DNA of 35,980 nt from an archaeon (GCA_021828185.1 JAKASI010000011.1:1-35980), one strand, 5' to 3'. Numbered from the stretch's first letter, positions 23,533-32,863 are shown. The notes: generated from the sequence alone by a model not told the origin. A program made the numbers and translations.

Positions 23533-24516
23533 CTACGGCTTGCCCTTCCCCTTCGCCGACTCGGTAGCCAGGGCCTCTTTCGGGAGCAGTCCGTAGATGT
23601 CCGGGTGCTCCTTCTTCAGGGTCGAGAACGTGGGGGGGCGCAGTCCGTTCCTCCGGGCCCTCCGGACGTTGTACTCTATGAAACGCCTCATGGCGCTGGT
23701 CTCCCCCGCAGCCTGTACGAATGCCCGGATCTTCTCTATGGCCGCCTCATCGTCGAGCTTCTTGACGTTGACAAGATACGGCGCAAGGACGAGCCACGTC
23801 AGGCGATGCCTGCCGTCGGCCACAGGGTGCGCCAGCAGATCTTCCACGTAAAGGTACCCCCTGTTGGTCCTAGGCTTGGGCGAAGGCACGTACTGTATGA
23901 CCTCTTCCTTGACTCCGCTCAGCTGCCTGGGGAGAGGGCCCTTCCTGAGGTTCCTGACGCCTTCTGCTACGGCAGCAAGGGCGCAGTCCCCGAAAAGGTC
24001 GTTGAGAAGGTTGTCCCCAACACGGATGACTCCCCCGTCGAGCTCCTGCCTCGCCAGCCCCCACTCAGGGTTCTTTGCGAGCTCGTACTTCGAACAGAGC
24101 CCAAGGAACTCTTCGAAGGAGAGGGTGTAGCTTTCCCGCTCCGTGCCGGTTCCCGACCCGCGCAGGTCCGCTCCGAAGCACTCCGCCATTATTGTCACCT
24201 TGTTCATGGGGCTCTCTCTGATGAAGAACCCCTTCGCCCTCTCCTCCTCCTTCTTCGAAAAACGCGACGAAAGCACCGGATCCTGGCTCGCCACCAGCGC
24301 AGCTGTGAAGAAACTCGAGAACTCGACGAACTCCGACATGTTCGGTTCGTACTTCACCCGCCCCAAGGAGCCCAGGAGCCGGTTGCGCGTCTGCTCTATG
24401 ACCTCCTTGCTCGCCAGACTCTCTTCGACCGGTACCGACTCGAAGAACTTCCTCGACCTGGGGGCAAACGGGTACCGCAACTCCAAGTCTGACAGCAACG
24501 GAGTCCCGTAAGGCAA
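23533..24516 (-). CDS. priL: DNA primase large subunit (PriL-like)
   Basis: 327 aa, TTG start. The N-terminal 190 residues follow the archaeal PriL N-domain pattern (ELRYPFAPRSRKFFESV, KEVIEQTRNRLLGSLGR, EWGLARQELDGG, then LLNDLFGDCALAAV). The last 120 residues (ADGRHRLTWLVLAPYLVNV, EYNVRRARRNGLRPPTFSTL, EHPDIYGLL) resemble PriX/PriCT-type helical domains rather than the iron-sulphur domain: only three scattered Cys are present. It supports RNA primer synthesis with PriS (not in window). The TTG start is the first good one after the gap to YchF. Confidence 0.7.
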   Translation of the reverse strand: MPYGTPLLSDLELRYPFAPRSRKFFESVPVEESLASKEVIEQTRNRLLGSLGRVKYEPNMSEFVEFSSFFTAALVASQDPVLSSRFSKKEEERAKGFFIRESPMNKVTIMAECFGADLRGSGTGTERESYTLSFEEFLGLCSKYELAKNPEWGLARQELDGGVIRVGDNLLNDLFGDCALAAVAEGVRNLRKGPLPRQLSGVKEEVIQYVPSPKPRTNRGYLYVEDLLAHPVADGRHRLTWLVLAPYLVNVKKLDDEAAIEKIRAFVQAAGETSAMRRFIEYNVRRARRNGLRPPTFSTLKKEHPDIYGLLPKEALATESAKGKGKP

Positions 24517-24553
24517 CCTTCCCTACCAACAGGGTTGGGCCTTTAAGGTCTTG

Positions 24554-25771
24554 TCAGCTTTCTTTGGCCGTCGAAACTATCGAGAGGACGTCCCTGTCTC
24601 TCAGGACATAGTTGGTGGGCAGGTGTAGGCCCGTCCTGACGTCGATGGCGTAGAGCAGTCCCTTCACGAGGTCCGTATGTATGTCTCTGGCGAGATCTTC
24701 CACCGTGGACCCGCTGGGAAGGAGGTGGACGTCTGGGAGTATCCTGCCGTTCTTGTCGGACAGCTTCTGCGGGTCGTGGACGGGGTAGACCGCGTTCTCC
24801 TTCAGAAGCTTGAATATGACCGAGTTGAGAGCGAACTGCACCCCGGTCCTGAGATACTCTCCGAAGACCTTCCGCCTTATGTATGCGAGGGCGCTCTTCT
24901 GGGAGTCGTTCAGGTCCTGGGGTTTCATGATGTCGAACCTCTCTTCGCCCGGGACATACTTGATGAGCCCCTTCGCCTCCGCGCGCCTCAACGTGAGCTC
25001 TGCCTCGCCGCTGGTTGGGACGACGATCAGCCCCTTGTATTTCTCACGGATCCTCTTGAAGTTCTCGGCTGCGAACGGCAGGTCCATCTTGTTCGCAATG
25101 AGAAGCGTGGGCTTGGAGTATTCCCTGAGCGACCAACAGAAGCTCTGAACCTCCTTCTCGTTCCAGGAGTCGAAGACCTTGTCTTCCAGCATCGCTTCCT
25201 TCATCGCCAAGACCACGTGCTCCTTCCTGACTCCGATTCCGTGCATCACTTCCTCCACCGCGGTCGGGACGCCGTATCCAGGGGTCTTCGAGAGCTTCGA
25301 TATTTTGGGGAGGTTCTGGGTGAACAGCTTCGTATACCAGAGGACCAGCTCCAGTTCGACGTCCGCAAAGTCAGCCATAGGGTCCCCTGTTCCAGGTTCG
25401 GAGATTTTGCCGTCCTTGTCCACGCTCCCAGAGGCGTCGACCACGTGCAGAAGCGCGTCTGACTGGGCCGCGACGCTGAGGAACTGGTTCCCGAGGCCCT
25501 TGCCCATCCAGGCGCCTTTGATCAGGCCCGGCAGGTCGGTGACTTCGACCGGGATGAACCTCCAGCCGTCCTCGCACTTCGAGTTGATCGGGCTGTCTTC
25601 GACGCCGAACTCCTTGTGGACGCAGAGGGTGACCACGCTCGCCACACCGGTTTCGGGGGACTTCGTAGTGAAGGGGTAGTTCGACACCTCCCCTGACAGC
25701 AAGGTCATCGAATTGAACAGGGTCGTCTTTCCTGCGTTGGTCTTCCCGATTAGTCCGATTCTGACTGGCAC
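24554..25771 (-). CDS. YchF/Obg-family translation-associated GTPase
   Basis: 405 aa. G1 GKTNAGKTTL (9-18), G3 DLPG, G4 NKMD: a true guanine-specificity motif, unlike the NxxE of bacterial YchF. There is a long helical middle and a C-terminal TGS-like domain (VHDPQKL-LPDVHLLPSGSTVEDLARDIH). This matches the archaeal Obg-like (OLA1/DRG-related) group, which binds ribosomes. It ends 37 bases before the PriL start and may be cotranscribed with it. Confidence 0.88.
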   Translation of the reverse strand: MPVRIGLIGKTNAGKTTLFNSMTLLSGEVSNYPFTTKSPETGVASVVTLCVHKEFGVEDSPINSKCEDGWRFIPVEVTDLPGLIKGAWMGKGLGNQFLSVAAQSDALLHVVDASGSVDKDGKISEPGTGDPMADFADVELELVLWYTKLFTQNLPKISKLSKTPGYGVPTAVEEVMHGIGVRKEHVVLAMKEAMLEDKVFDSWNEKEVQSFCWSLREYSKPTLLIANKMDLPFAAENFKRIREKYKGLIVVPTSGEAELTLRRAEAKGLIKYVPGEERFDIMKPQDLNDSQKSALAYIRRKVFGEYLRTGVQFALNSVIFKLLKENAVYPVHDPQKLSDKNGRILPDVHLLPSGSTVEDLARDIHTDLVKGLLYAIDVRTGLHLPTNYVLRDRDVLSIVSTAKES

Positions 25772-25835
25772 TGCGACATTCCCTGCGCTGTCAGATTCGC
25801 TTAGCTGATAAAACCGTTGTGTGGGCCGGAAAACG

Positions 25836-26324
25836 TCAGGGCGAAGGGACGGAGCGCCAGGCTCTGACGGCCTCGTACCAGAAAACAGCCGAAGCGGCGG
25901 CTAGAAGGACGGTGAACCACGCCAGGACCGGCACAAGGGCGTAGTAGGGGTACCCCACGAAGGCAAGGTATGTAGCGAAGACCGTGAATACTGCGGCGTA
26001 GAAGACGAAACGTGGGACTATGAGGGAGCCGAGCCTGAGGAAGTCCCTCATCACGTCCACTTTGACCTCCCCCGCCACCTCGTACTCCCCGTTGACTTCA
26101 GAAACCAGCCCGAGCTCTTTGAGCTTGTTGAGGTGGTATTGGGCAAGGGAAGGGTTCGACATCAGAAGCGCCCGCTGCACTTCACGCACCCCAACTTTCC
26201 TGTTCTTCAGGGCGTAGATGTAGACTCGGAGGGTGTTGCCTTTCAGCTCCGCGTCAACCATGCCCCTGGTCCGTTTCTCTGCTGCCGGAGGCTTGGATGT
26301 GCCCTGATTGGCTGGTTCGCTCAC
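25836..26324 (-). CDS. membrane-bound winged-helix regulator
   Basis: 162 aa. Disordered start (1-25), winged helix (about 28-95: LRVYIYALKNRKVGVREVQRAL, SLAQYHLNKLKELGLV, a GEYEVAGEV wing), then two membrane helices (about 107-125 and 130-150) and a short tail. The layout is typical of archaeal regulators tied to the membrane from the C-side. It is divergent from the DUF4382-like surface protein with a 55-base gap, so control of that gene is likely. Confidence 0.82.
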   Translation of the reverse strand: MSEPANQGTSKPPAAEKRTRGMVDAELKGNTLRVYIYALKNRKVGVREVQRALLMSNPSLAQYHLNKLKELGLVSEVNGEYEVAGEVKVDVMRDFLRLGSLIVPRFVFYAAVFTVFATYLAFVGYPYYALVPVLAWFTVLLAAASAVFWYEAVRAWRSVPSP

Positions 26325-26379
26325 GAACGACTCTACGGGACGTCGGGTGTCACCACACGTTCAAAAATGTTGGTTGATA

Positions 26380-27468
26380 ATGCCGCGCCGGGTCGCCTCT
26401 CATGACAGGCAGGCAAGGCAAAGGAGATTGAAGATAGGAACCAAGACTGCTGCATATGGGCTGGCTGGGCTCGCTGTGGCTGGGGCAGTGATATTCTCTG
26501 GGACCGCCCTAGGGCTCCTGAACATACAGACGTCCGGGCTGCTTTCAGTTCTTCTCACAGACCCTCCTTCGGTCCCTGACGGAGTGACCGCCATCTACAT
26601 CTCCTACACCGGCGTCGCGGTCCACGCGGCAGGGTTCAGCGACTCGGGATGGGTGTCCGTCTCTGGCGAGGGGACCATCGACACGATGAGCCTGGTGAAC
26701 CTCAGTCAGACGATTTCCAGCGGGGCAATCCCGGTCCTCGACTACAACCGCGTGAGGTTCGCCATCTCTAGTGCGTCTGTCGAGTTCATGGGCGAGAACT
26801 ACAGCGCTTCTGTCGGCTCGAAGGACGTCGAAGCCCCCATCGTCGGCGGGCTCAAGCTCAACACTTCAAGCGCAGCTGCAGCTCTGATCGACCTTCAGCC
26901 AACGGTGGTAAACCTTGGGGGTCAATCCCAGCCATCGTTCACCATTATGATAGGAGTGAGGGCGCTCCAGATGCCTCAGTCAGAAGTGGATTCCTCAACC
27001 CACGAAGTCGGCCACATGACGCCGCTGGTTGGGCACGGCTGGTATGACTCGTTCAAATCGCCGAGTCCCGACAACCTGACGGTGGCGGGGCTGACGCTCT
27101 CTACCAGCTCACTGTCTTTCTCGGCCACGAATGAAGGGTCGGACCCGTTGATGGTGAGCGCTGTTCTGATAGCCCCTAGCCCGAAGGGAGCCGCCGAGGC
27201 CGTAGCCCTTGGCTCTGTGGTGAACGGAGCCGCGTTCGCCGTCCAATCGGACGGCTCGCTGAGTCTCCTCAGCGGGAGTCCGGGGCAGGTGGAGGCATCT
27301 ATCGGAGGCCCAGGCTACTCCGTGGCGCCCGGCTCCACCCAGCAGTTCAACTATTCCGGGGGTATTACGAACATCGTCGGGAACAAGGGGATCTCAGCCG
27401 GGACCAGCTACTACGTCATATTCATTGGATCAGGGACCCTCGGCATCGAAGCCGTGGTGGCGTCCTAG
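26380..27468 (+). CDS. DUF4382-like surface protein
   Basis: 362 aa from ATG 26380 (MPRRVASHD), chosen for the basic start and the following membrane anchor (about 22-42). The domain start LLTDPPSVPDGVTAIYISYTGVAVH is typical of DUF4382, a beta-sandwich found in archaeal and bacterial lipoproteins. A second beta-rich part (about 240-362) is Ser/Gly-rich and ends in an unanchored strand. Extracytoplasmic, anchored at the N-terminus. The stop shares CTAG with the release factor gene. Confidence 0.75.
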   Translation: MPRRVASHDRQARQRRLKIGTKTAAYGLAGLAVAGAVIFSGTALGLLNIQTSGLLSVLLTDPPSVPDGVTAIYISYTGVAVHAAGFSDSGWVSVSGEGTIDTMSLVNLSQTISSGAIPVLDYNRVRFAISSASVEFMGENYSASVGSKDVEAPIVGGLKLNTSSAAAALIDLQPTVVNLGGQSQPSFTIMIGVRALQMPQSEVDSSTHEVGHMTPLVGHGWYDSFKSPSPDNLTVAGLTLSTSSLSFSATNEGSDPLMVSAVLIAPSPKGAAEAVALGSVVNGAAFAVQSDGSLSLLSGSPGQVEASIGGPGYSVAPGSTQQFNYSGGITNIVGNKGISAGTSYYVIFIGSGTLGIEAVVAS

Positions 27469-30224
27469 CTTCTGTAGCGTAGAAGAGCCGCGATCCCACC
27501 GAAGGTTCTGAACATGCTGCCCTCTTCTGTCCCTGACGAGATTACTTCGACCTTGGAACCGCCCTGGAAGGCCATCTCCTCCAGCACGTCTACGATGTCT
27601 GTCTCCGCGAAGTCGTAGTCCGACGCTCCGCAGCTGGTGCAGGGAGCGGCCACCATCTCCTGTCGCTCCTGGACCTTCTTTGACGTGGGCACAGTCCGCG
27701 ATTTAGCGGTCCCGCACTTCTTGCAGGTGGCACCGAGCCTGATCATATCTAGGTCATCTGAGACGAGGACCACCTCAGCGCTCGCCTTCTGGAGCGACTC
27801 CATCACCCTCGGGAGACCGTATACCGCAAGCCCTCCCTGCCTGTTGACCTCTCCGAGGAACTTCTGGACCAGCCGCTTCTCCTCCACGAGCCTGACGTCC
27901 TTGAGGATGTCCCCTGCCTTCTCCACCATCTCCCTGACCCCTTCCCTGCCGGAGTATCCGAGGTCCAGGACTGCGACGACCTTCTTCTGCAGCTCATAGT
28001 GGAGGTACCCTCCCTTGAGGAACTCTTCCTTGGTGGGCCCCGGGCCTCCGACAATGAGCCCAGTGACCTTGTTGCTGTCGATGAATGTCCGCGTGGCGTG
28101 CTCGCCGACCCTGTTGAAGAAGTAAGTCAGCTCCATCTCTCTGCCGCGCTCGTAACGCCGCGCAGACTGACCTCCCTTCCTGGTCTTACCTGAGATCCCC
28201 GATGTCATTATGTCGACGATTTCAAGGCTCCCCCCGCTCAGTATCCCCAGCCCCACGTCGCTCGAGTCTATGGCTAGGAGGCCGAAGACCTTCTCGTCCC
28301 TGAGCATGTCTTTTAGCCACTCGACGTGGAAGTGGTCGTCGCAATTATGAACCAGAAAACCATTGGCCACGAAACTGTGCCCCTTTTCTTCTACGGTAAT
28401 GTCTCTGACGTCGGTCAATTCCACTGATTTGACCGAGACGACTGCCTCCCAGATCAAGGGGTCCTTGAGGCCATTCCGAGCCAATCTTACCCACTCATTG
28501 AACGGAGGCAACTGCGCTGAGGTGACCGATGGGGTCTCAACCGACCCGCTCGCCCACTGGCTGGCAGTCCCCGGAGTCAATGACAGAAGCTCACCGATTC
28601 GTTTGATACCTACACCGCGAGACCTCATCTCCCTGGCCTGGGCCATCCTTCTCGACGCCTCATCACGAAGACGAGCCTTGGACCTCAGGTATTCGCCCAC
28701 CAGGTTTGCCTTGGCCCTCTTTGTTGAACAATACGCAAATCCGATACCATGGCAAAGTTTGATGATGTTGTCTTCCGAAAGTTTGATTCGTAGGATAATC
28801 TCCACCGTCCTGAGACCATCCTTTCTCGTGTGGCTTGGCGTGCTCGTCACTTCCGCTACGACGACTCCAAACTCGGCCAACGTTTGTTGGAGCTTTTCGG
28901 CGAACTCGAGTCCCTGCCTTTCTTTCGACTCGATTCGATGGAAGGAAAGCCTTTCCCCGCTGCTCGGGTTCATCTCCGTGATTCTAGGGGCTTCGCCATC
29001 TCCGCCAAGGTAGCCAGCAAGGAATTCTCGCTTGACGGCAAGCGGGGAGATAGCTATCCAGCCCGGCATGACCGTCCCGTTCTTCACTTTGCTGCCGACA
29101 GGTGCTCCCAGGGCCCTCAACAACGCGGACAACGCACTGTTCCGGACTTTCACATGAATCACTTCGGCTTTGTACTCTCTCCCATCCGCCCTCATCATGC
29201 AAGTCACCTTCCTACCACGGGGTGGCTGGTAACCCAGGCTCGCAAAGTCGCTACGAAGATAATTCTCATCGGCCCAAGTTCCCAGTGCCGCATCCATCGT
29301 GAAGTGTACGTAGGATTCGTTCTTCCTCTGCTCCTCGTTCCTCGTCAGGGAACCATCACTGAACAAATGTCCCATGATGCGAGCTATCAGGAGAAGCTTC
29401 GGATTATCCGTCTTGAGGGGAAGCAGTCCCCAGGCCTTGAGCTTCCGTACAACCAGGTTGAAATTCCTCGGAGGATCTGGAATCCTGCGCAACGAATCTT
29501 CGTCGAGTATGGTGCACGAAGCACCCTCGGTTGGCCTCGCTTCTGAATCGAAGTCTGACATGGGCACAACGCCTACCAAATCTCCTGGCTTGATCGCGCC
29601 CAACCTCGTCCATCCGTGAGGAGTCCAGAAGGGGTGGTCCTCGGTTGCGAGGATTTTCCTCCCGCTCTCGACCACCAACTCGTAGGACTTGCGCAAGCCG
29701 GGCGACGTCTTCACATAATGCCTAATCGGGCCCCCCACGAGTCGCTTCTTCTCGAACCCGTATGACAATACCCTCTGGCTCTGCCAATCACTCTTAAGCT
29801 CCTCCATCGTGGACAGCCTACCATCTTCAAGAAGAACTCTGGTGTCTGGAGCGAGGCACTGGTACAGGTACTGGGTGACGGGTTTGGGTGGGATGATTTC
29901 CCACACGTTGACCACCTCGCTCCCGGGGCCGTTGGTCGGCAGCGCCCCAGAGAAGACTACCAGGCCCGTGTCCGGGGGCGTCTTGTACAGCTTGAGCCGC
30001 TGCATGGCCCTTGTGAGGGCGTCCTGGACGTGGTTCCTGGTCGTGTCGGACTTGATGTTCCCCGCGGTCCCCCACTCTTCGCGGAGATTCGCTATCGCTT
30101 CATGGATAGGCTTCCTGGGCGGTATGTAGAGGGACACCAGTTCCGTCCCCCTCCCTTCCTTGTTGGTCAGCTCGGAAATGAGCTTCCTTACTTTGTATAG
30201 CCTGACGGAATCAGCCTTTGACAA
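27465..30224 (-). CDS. prf1: peptide chain release factor aRF1 with intein
   Basis: 919 aa of which 505 are an intein; the spliced protein is 414 aa, the usual aRF1 length. NIKS (56-59) and YxCxxxF read stop codons; GGQ (TRKGGQSARR) triggers hydrolysis. A C-terminal zinc ribbon is seen (CKKCG...CTSCG). The TTG start at 30224 is backed by the domain start. The intein cuts the chain between Tyr121-Gln122 and the Cys of the YxCxxxF motif (YQ|CDDHF), so no functional release factor exists before splicing. Divergent from UMP kinase; the 3' end shares CTAG with the surface protein gene. Confidence 0.95.
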   Translation of the reverse strand: MSKADSVRLYKVRKLISELTNKEGRGTELVSLYIPPRKPIHEAIANLREEWGTAGNIKSDTTRNHVQDALTRAMQRLKLYKTPPDTGLVVFSGALPTNGPGSEVVNVWEIIPPKPVTQYLYQCLAPDTRVLLEDGRLSTMEELKSDWQSQRVLSYGFEKKRLVGGPIRHYVKTSPGLRKSYELVVESGRKILATEDHPFWTPHGWTRLGAIKPGDLVGVVPMSDFDSEARPTEGASCTILDEDSLRRIPDPPRNFNLVVRKLKAWGLLPLKTDNPKLLLIARIMGHLFSDGSLTRNEEQRKNESYVHFTMDAALGTWADENYLRSDFASLGYQPPRGRKVTCMMRADGREYKAEVIHVKVRNSALSALLRALGAPVGSKVKNGTVMPGWIAISPLAVKREFLAGYLGGDGEAPRITEMNPSSGERLSFHRIESKERQGLEFAEKLQQTLAEFGVVVAEVTSTPSHTRKDGLRTVEIILRIKLSEDNIIKLCHGIGFAYCSTKRAKANLVGEYLRSKARLRDEASRRMAQAREMRSRGVGIKRIGELLSLTPGTASQWASGSVETPSVTSAQLPPFNEWVRLARNGLKDPLIWEAVVSVKSVELTDVRDITVEEKGHSFVANGFLVHNCDDHFHVEWLKDMLRDEKVFGLLAIDSSDVGLGILSGGSLEIVDIMTSGISGKTRKGGQSARRYERGREMELTYFFNRVGEHATRTFIDSNKVTGLIVGGPGPTKEEFLKGGYLHYELQKKVVAVLDLGYSGREGVREMVEKAGDILKDVRLVEEKRLVQKFLGEVNRQGGLAVYGLPRVMESLQKASAEVVLVSDDLDMIRLGATCKKCGTAKSRTVPTSKKVQERQEMVAAPCTSCGASDYDFAETDIVDVLEEMAFQGGSKVEVISSGTEEGSMFRTFGGIAALLRYRS
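28344..29858 (-). other. LAGLIDADG intein in aRF1, 505 residues
   Basis: Residues 123-627 of the precursor. Block A CLAPDTRVLLEDG with Cys1; block B TEDH (194-197); two LAGLIDADG blocks IMGHLFSDGS (Asp290) and LAGYLGGDGE (Asp409); block F VRDITVEEKGHSFVANG; block G FLVHN ending in His626-Asn627, with Cys628 as the +1 nucleophile. Between the endonuclease and block F an extra helix-turn-helix is visible (about 524-561, KRIGELLSLTPGTASQWASG). All splicing residues are intact, so splicing and homing are expected to be active. Confidence 0.93.
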
Positions 30225-30312
30225 TGCAGAGCTACCCCTACGTCAGGACGGAGAAACCACGTCTGGAACGGAGGCAGCAGACATTCCGAAGATTGAAAAT
30301 CGCCCTCACCCA

Positions 30313-30320
30313 TTTATAAA
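30313..30320 (+). promoter_or_regulatory. TATA box of UMP kinase
   Basis: TTTATAAA lies 39 bases before the ATG at 30360, with GGAGG at 30345-30349 as ribosome site. The GGAGG spacing favours ATG 30360 over GTG 30351. Confidence 0.55.
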
Positions 30321-30359
30321 AGCTACCACCCCCAAACAACCAGTGGAGGGGTGCGGGGG

Positions 30360-31025
30360 ATGAAAGTCGTGCTCAGGATAGGGGGGTCGGTGCTCGGGTC
30401 GCCTCCGTCGGCCAAGATTGTGAACGACTATGCCGACGTGATCTCGGACCTGAACCACGAAGGCCACTTCGTCGCCGTGGTGGTGGGGGGAGGAGGGGTT
30501 GCCAGGGATTACATCAAGTCTGCCTCTCAGATGGGGCTCTCACCATATCAGCAGGATACGGTCGCGATTCACGCCTCTAGGCTCAACGCAAGGCTCGTAG
30601 CGATGAAGCTCGGAGGGGTAAGCAGCGTCCCCACCTCAATCGACGGCATGTTGCAGAGGCTGGCGCGGAATCGGGTGGCGGTCATGGGCGGGCTGAAGCC
30701 TGGCATCACCACCGACACGGTCGCAGCGATGGTGGCCCAAAGGTGGAGGGCCGACCTTCTGGTCAAGGCGTCAGACCAGAACGGAATCTACACCGAAGAC
30801 CCGCGTGTCAACAAGAAGGCCAAGAGGCTTGACAAGATTACCTATGAAAAGATGAAGCAGATCCTCGGCGGTTCGCACAAGCCCGGGATACACAGCATAG
30901 TGGACCCCGTGGCCGTGGACCACCTGACCGAGTTAAGAATCAAACTGGTGGTGCTGAACGGGGAGGACGCGAAAGGGGTCATCAAGGCAGTCCACGGCGA
31001 GAAGACGGGGACGGTAGTGACCTGA
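30360..31025 (+). CDS. pyrH: UMP kinase (archaeal type)
   Basis: 221 aa from ATG 30360. Amino-acid-kinase fold: KVVLRIGGSVLG (nucleotide loop), AVVVGGGGVARDYI, VMGGLKPGITTDTVAAM, LLVKASDQNGIYTEDP. Phosphorylates UMP to UDP. The short form without the bacterial extension is typical of archaea. It is followed by the CNNM/CBS protein after 27 bases, possibly one transcript. Confidence 0.93.
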   Translation: MKVVLRIGGSVLGSPPSAKIVNDYADVISDLNHEGHFVAVVVGGGGVARDYIKSASQMGLSPYQQDTVAIHASRLNARLVAMKLGGVSSVPTSIDGMLQRLARNRVAVMGGLKPGITTDTVAAMVAQRWRADLLVKASDQNGIYTEDPRVNKKAKRLDKITYEKMKQILGGSHKPGIHSIVDPVAVDHLTELRIKLVVLNGEDAKGVIKAVHGEKTGTVVT

Positions 31026-31052
31026 ATCTGGCAGGGTGAAGAGCAACCAGAA

Positions 31053-32027
31053 TTGGTCCCGGTCGTAGTCTACGTCTCACTCATCGCAGCAGTCTTCGTC
31101 TCTTTCTGGACGTCGCTTGTCGAAGCAACCTACCTGACGCTCAGGCCCTTTTCACTGAGCTCCTCGATCGGAAGCGGTTCGGCGAGCGCCACCACCGCCC
31201 TGGCCATAGTCAGCGAGAAGACGAAGCTTGTGAGCGTCACCACGTTCGTGGACACGATTGCGAACGTGGTCCTGGCTACCACCATCGGGTTGATACTCTC
31301 CGGCACGTTCGGACCCATAGGTTGGGTCTACGACGCAATCCTAGGTTCTTTCGTCATAATGACGCTGCTCTATCTCCTCCCCAAAGCGATTGGCATAGAG
31401 AACGCCCTCAAAATGTCGCTCGCCCTCGCGCGGTCGACCAAGGTCGTGATGACGGCCCTGTCTCCCGTGGCCGTTCCGTTGGCAAACATAGCCCGGAGGC
31501 TGTCCGAGTTGCTGGTGGGCAAGCCTGGCTACAAGAAGGTCGACCTGGCGGCGGAGTTTGAAGCCGTAGTGACGATGCTTGAGAAATCGGGGCATATCGA
31601 ACCAGACGCTGGAAGGCTCCTGAGGACGGCCTTGGCGTCTTCGAAGCAGAGCGCCATCGACGCCGTGACCCCGGTCAACGAGATAGTGTCCGTCGACAGC
31701 GAGGCCACCATCTTGGGCGCCCTGAAAGCCATGGGGGAGTCGAACCATCCGAGGATGCCTGTCTACGACGCTCAGAGGAAGATCTACATCGGCGCTGTGA
31801 CGATGAGGACGCTGTTGAAGGCCGTGTCTCACAACCGGATTGACGCGAAGATTCACGATTACATCATACAGCCCGCCAAGGTGTCCGGAGACGACGGCCT
31901 CGCGACCCTGATTGACAAGATGCAGGACGCGGCCACAACCATAGCCTTCGTCTTCGACGATGGGAACATGGTAGGGATAATCACCCTATCCGACATCCTG
32001 GAGCGGTTGTTGGGCGTGAAGGTCTAG
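31053..32027 (+). CDS. CNNM-type membrane protein with CBS pair
   Basis: 324 aa, TTG start. CNNM (DUF21) membrane part with three or four helices (to about 150), then a CBS pair (about 190-320: IVSVDSEATILGALKAM, HPRMPVYDAQRKIYIGAV, FDDGNMVGIITLSDILERLLG). Relatives (CorC/CNNM) act in Mg/Co efflux. Shares CTAG with the PEP-mutase-family gene at its 3' end. Confidence 0.85.
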   Translation: MVPVVVYVSLIAAVFVSFWTSLVEATYLTLRPFSLSSSIGSGSASATTALAIVSEKTKLVSVTTFVDTIANVVLATTIGLILSGTFGPIGWVYDAILGSFVIMTLLYLLPKAIGIENALKMSLALARSTKVVMTALSPVAVPLANIARRLSELLVGKPGYKKVDLAAEFEAVVTMLEKSGHIEPDAGRLLRTALASSKQSAIDAVTPVNEIVSVDSEATILGALKAMGESNHPRMPVYDAQRKIYIGAVTMRTLLKAVSHNRIDAKIHDYIIQPAKVSGDDGLATLIDKMQDAATTIAFVFDDGNMVGIITLSDILERLLGVKV

Positions 32028-32863
32028 GCTGCCTTCCTCGGGACAGCCAGGGCGTTGAGTTCGTCGAATGTTATCGCGCCATCGAGCAGACTCTCATACG
32101 TCCCCGTCTCCCTGATTTTGTTTGCAGCGCGCTTGAGGAGCCCCATGGCGGCGTAGGAAGCGCTTGGGCCGAAGCTCACCCTCGCGACGCCGAGCCGCTT
32201 CAGGTCTGGGATGCTCGGGAGGCCCTTCCTCACCATCACATTGGTCGGGAAGTCCAGGGCCTTCACGAATCGCGCGATCGATGCCGCGTCTGTCAGTCCC
32301 ATAGGGTAGACGCAGTCAGCCCCCAAGTCCTTGTATTCCTCTGCTCTTCTGATTGCCTCGTCCAGCCTGGCGACCTCGTCCCCGACCCCGAACCGCAGGG
32401 CGTCGGTCCTCGCGTTGATCACGAAAGGCACCTTCCCCCGGTCGCGTAGCCTGACCAGCGCCTTGAGCCGAGCAACCTGTTTCCCCACAGGCAGGAGCGT
32501 CTTGGTTGCGTGGACGAAGTCTTCGATGTTGATTCCTACCGCCCCCGCGTCAATGACTGCCTTCACGCTCTTGGTCACTCCTTCTGGACTGTCTCCGAAC
32601 CCGCCGACAACGTCGGCGCTCAGCGGAACCGATAGCACGTGGGCTATCCTAGCAGTCGCAGCCACGAACTCGCCACGAGGAATCCCCTCCCCATCAGGAT
32701 ATCCAAGCGAGACCAGCAGTCCTGCGCTCGACGTGGCTATCGCTGGGAAGCCCTCATCCTCGAACACCCTTGCGCTTGGCACATCCCAGCAGTTCGGGAG
32801 CACCAAAACGTCCCGTCTGTCGTGGAGCTTGCGGAACGCTTCGGCCTTGGCAGGCTGACTCAT
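32024..32863 (-). CDS. PEP mutase/isocitrate lyase-family enzyme
   Basis: 279 aa TIM-barrel family. Visible blocks: VLPNCWDVPSARVFED, AIATSSAGLLVSLGYPDG, SADVVGGFGD (metal-binding Asp), GINIEDF, NARTDALRF and a YPMGL block. These match the 'PEP mutase-like/oxaloacetate decarboxylase-like' group more than classic isocitrate lyase (no KKCGH loop). It probably cleaves or rearranges a small 2-oxo acid; substrate not clear. Confidence 0.87.
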   Translation of the reverse strand: MSQPAKAEAFRKLHDRRDVLVLPNCWDVPSARVFEDEGFPAIATSSAGLLVSLGYPDGEGIPRGEFVAATARIAHVLSVPLSADVVGGFGDSPEGVTKSVKAVIDAGAVGINIEDFVHATKTLLPVGKQVARLKALVRLRDRGKVPFVINARTDALRFGVGDEVARLDEAIRRAEEYKDLGADCVYPMGLTDAASIARFVKALDFPTNVMVRKGLPSIPDLKRLGVARVSFGPSASYAAMGLLKRAANKIRETGTYESLLDGAITFDELNALAVPRKAA

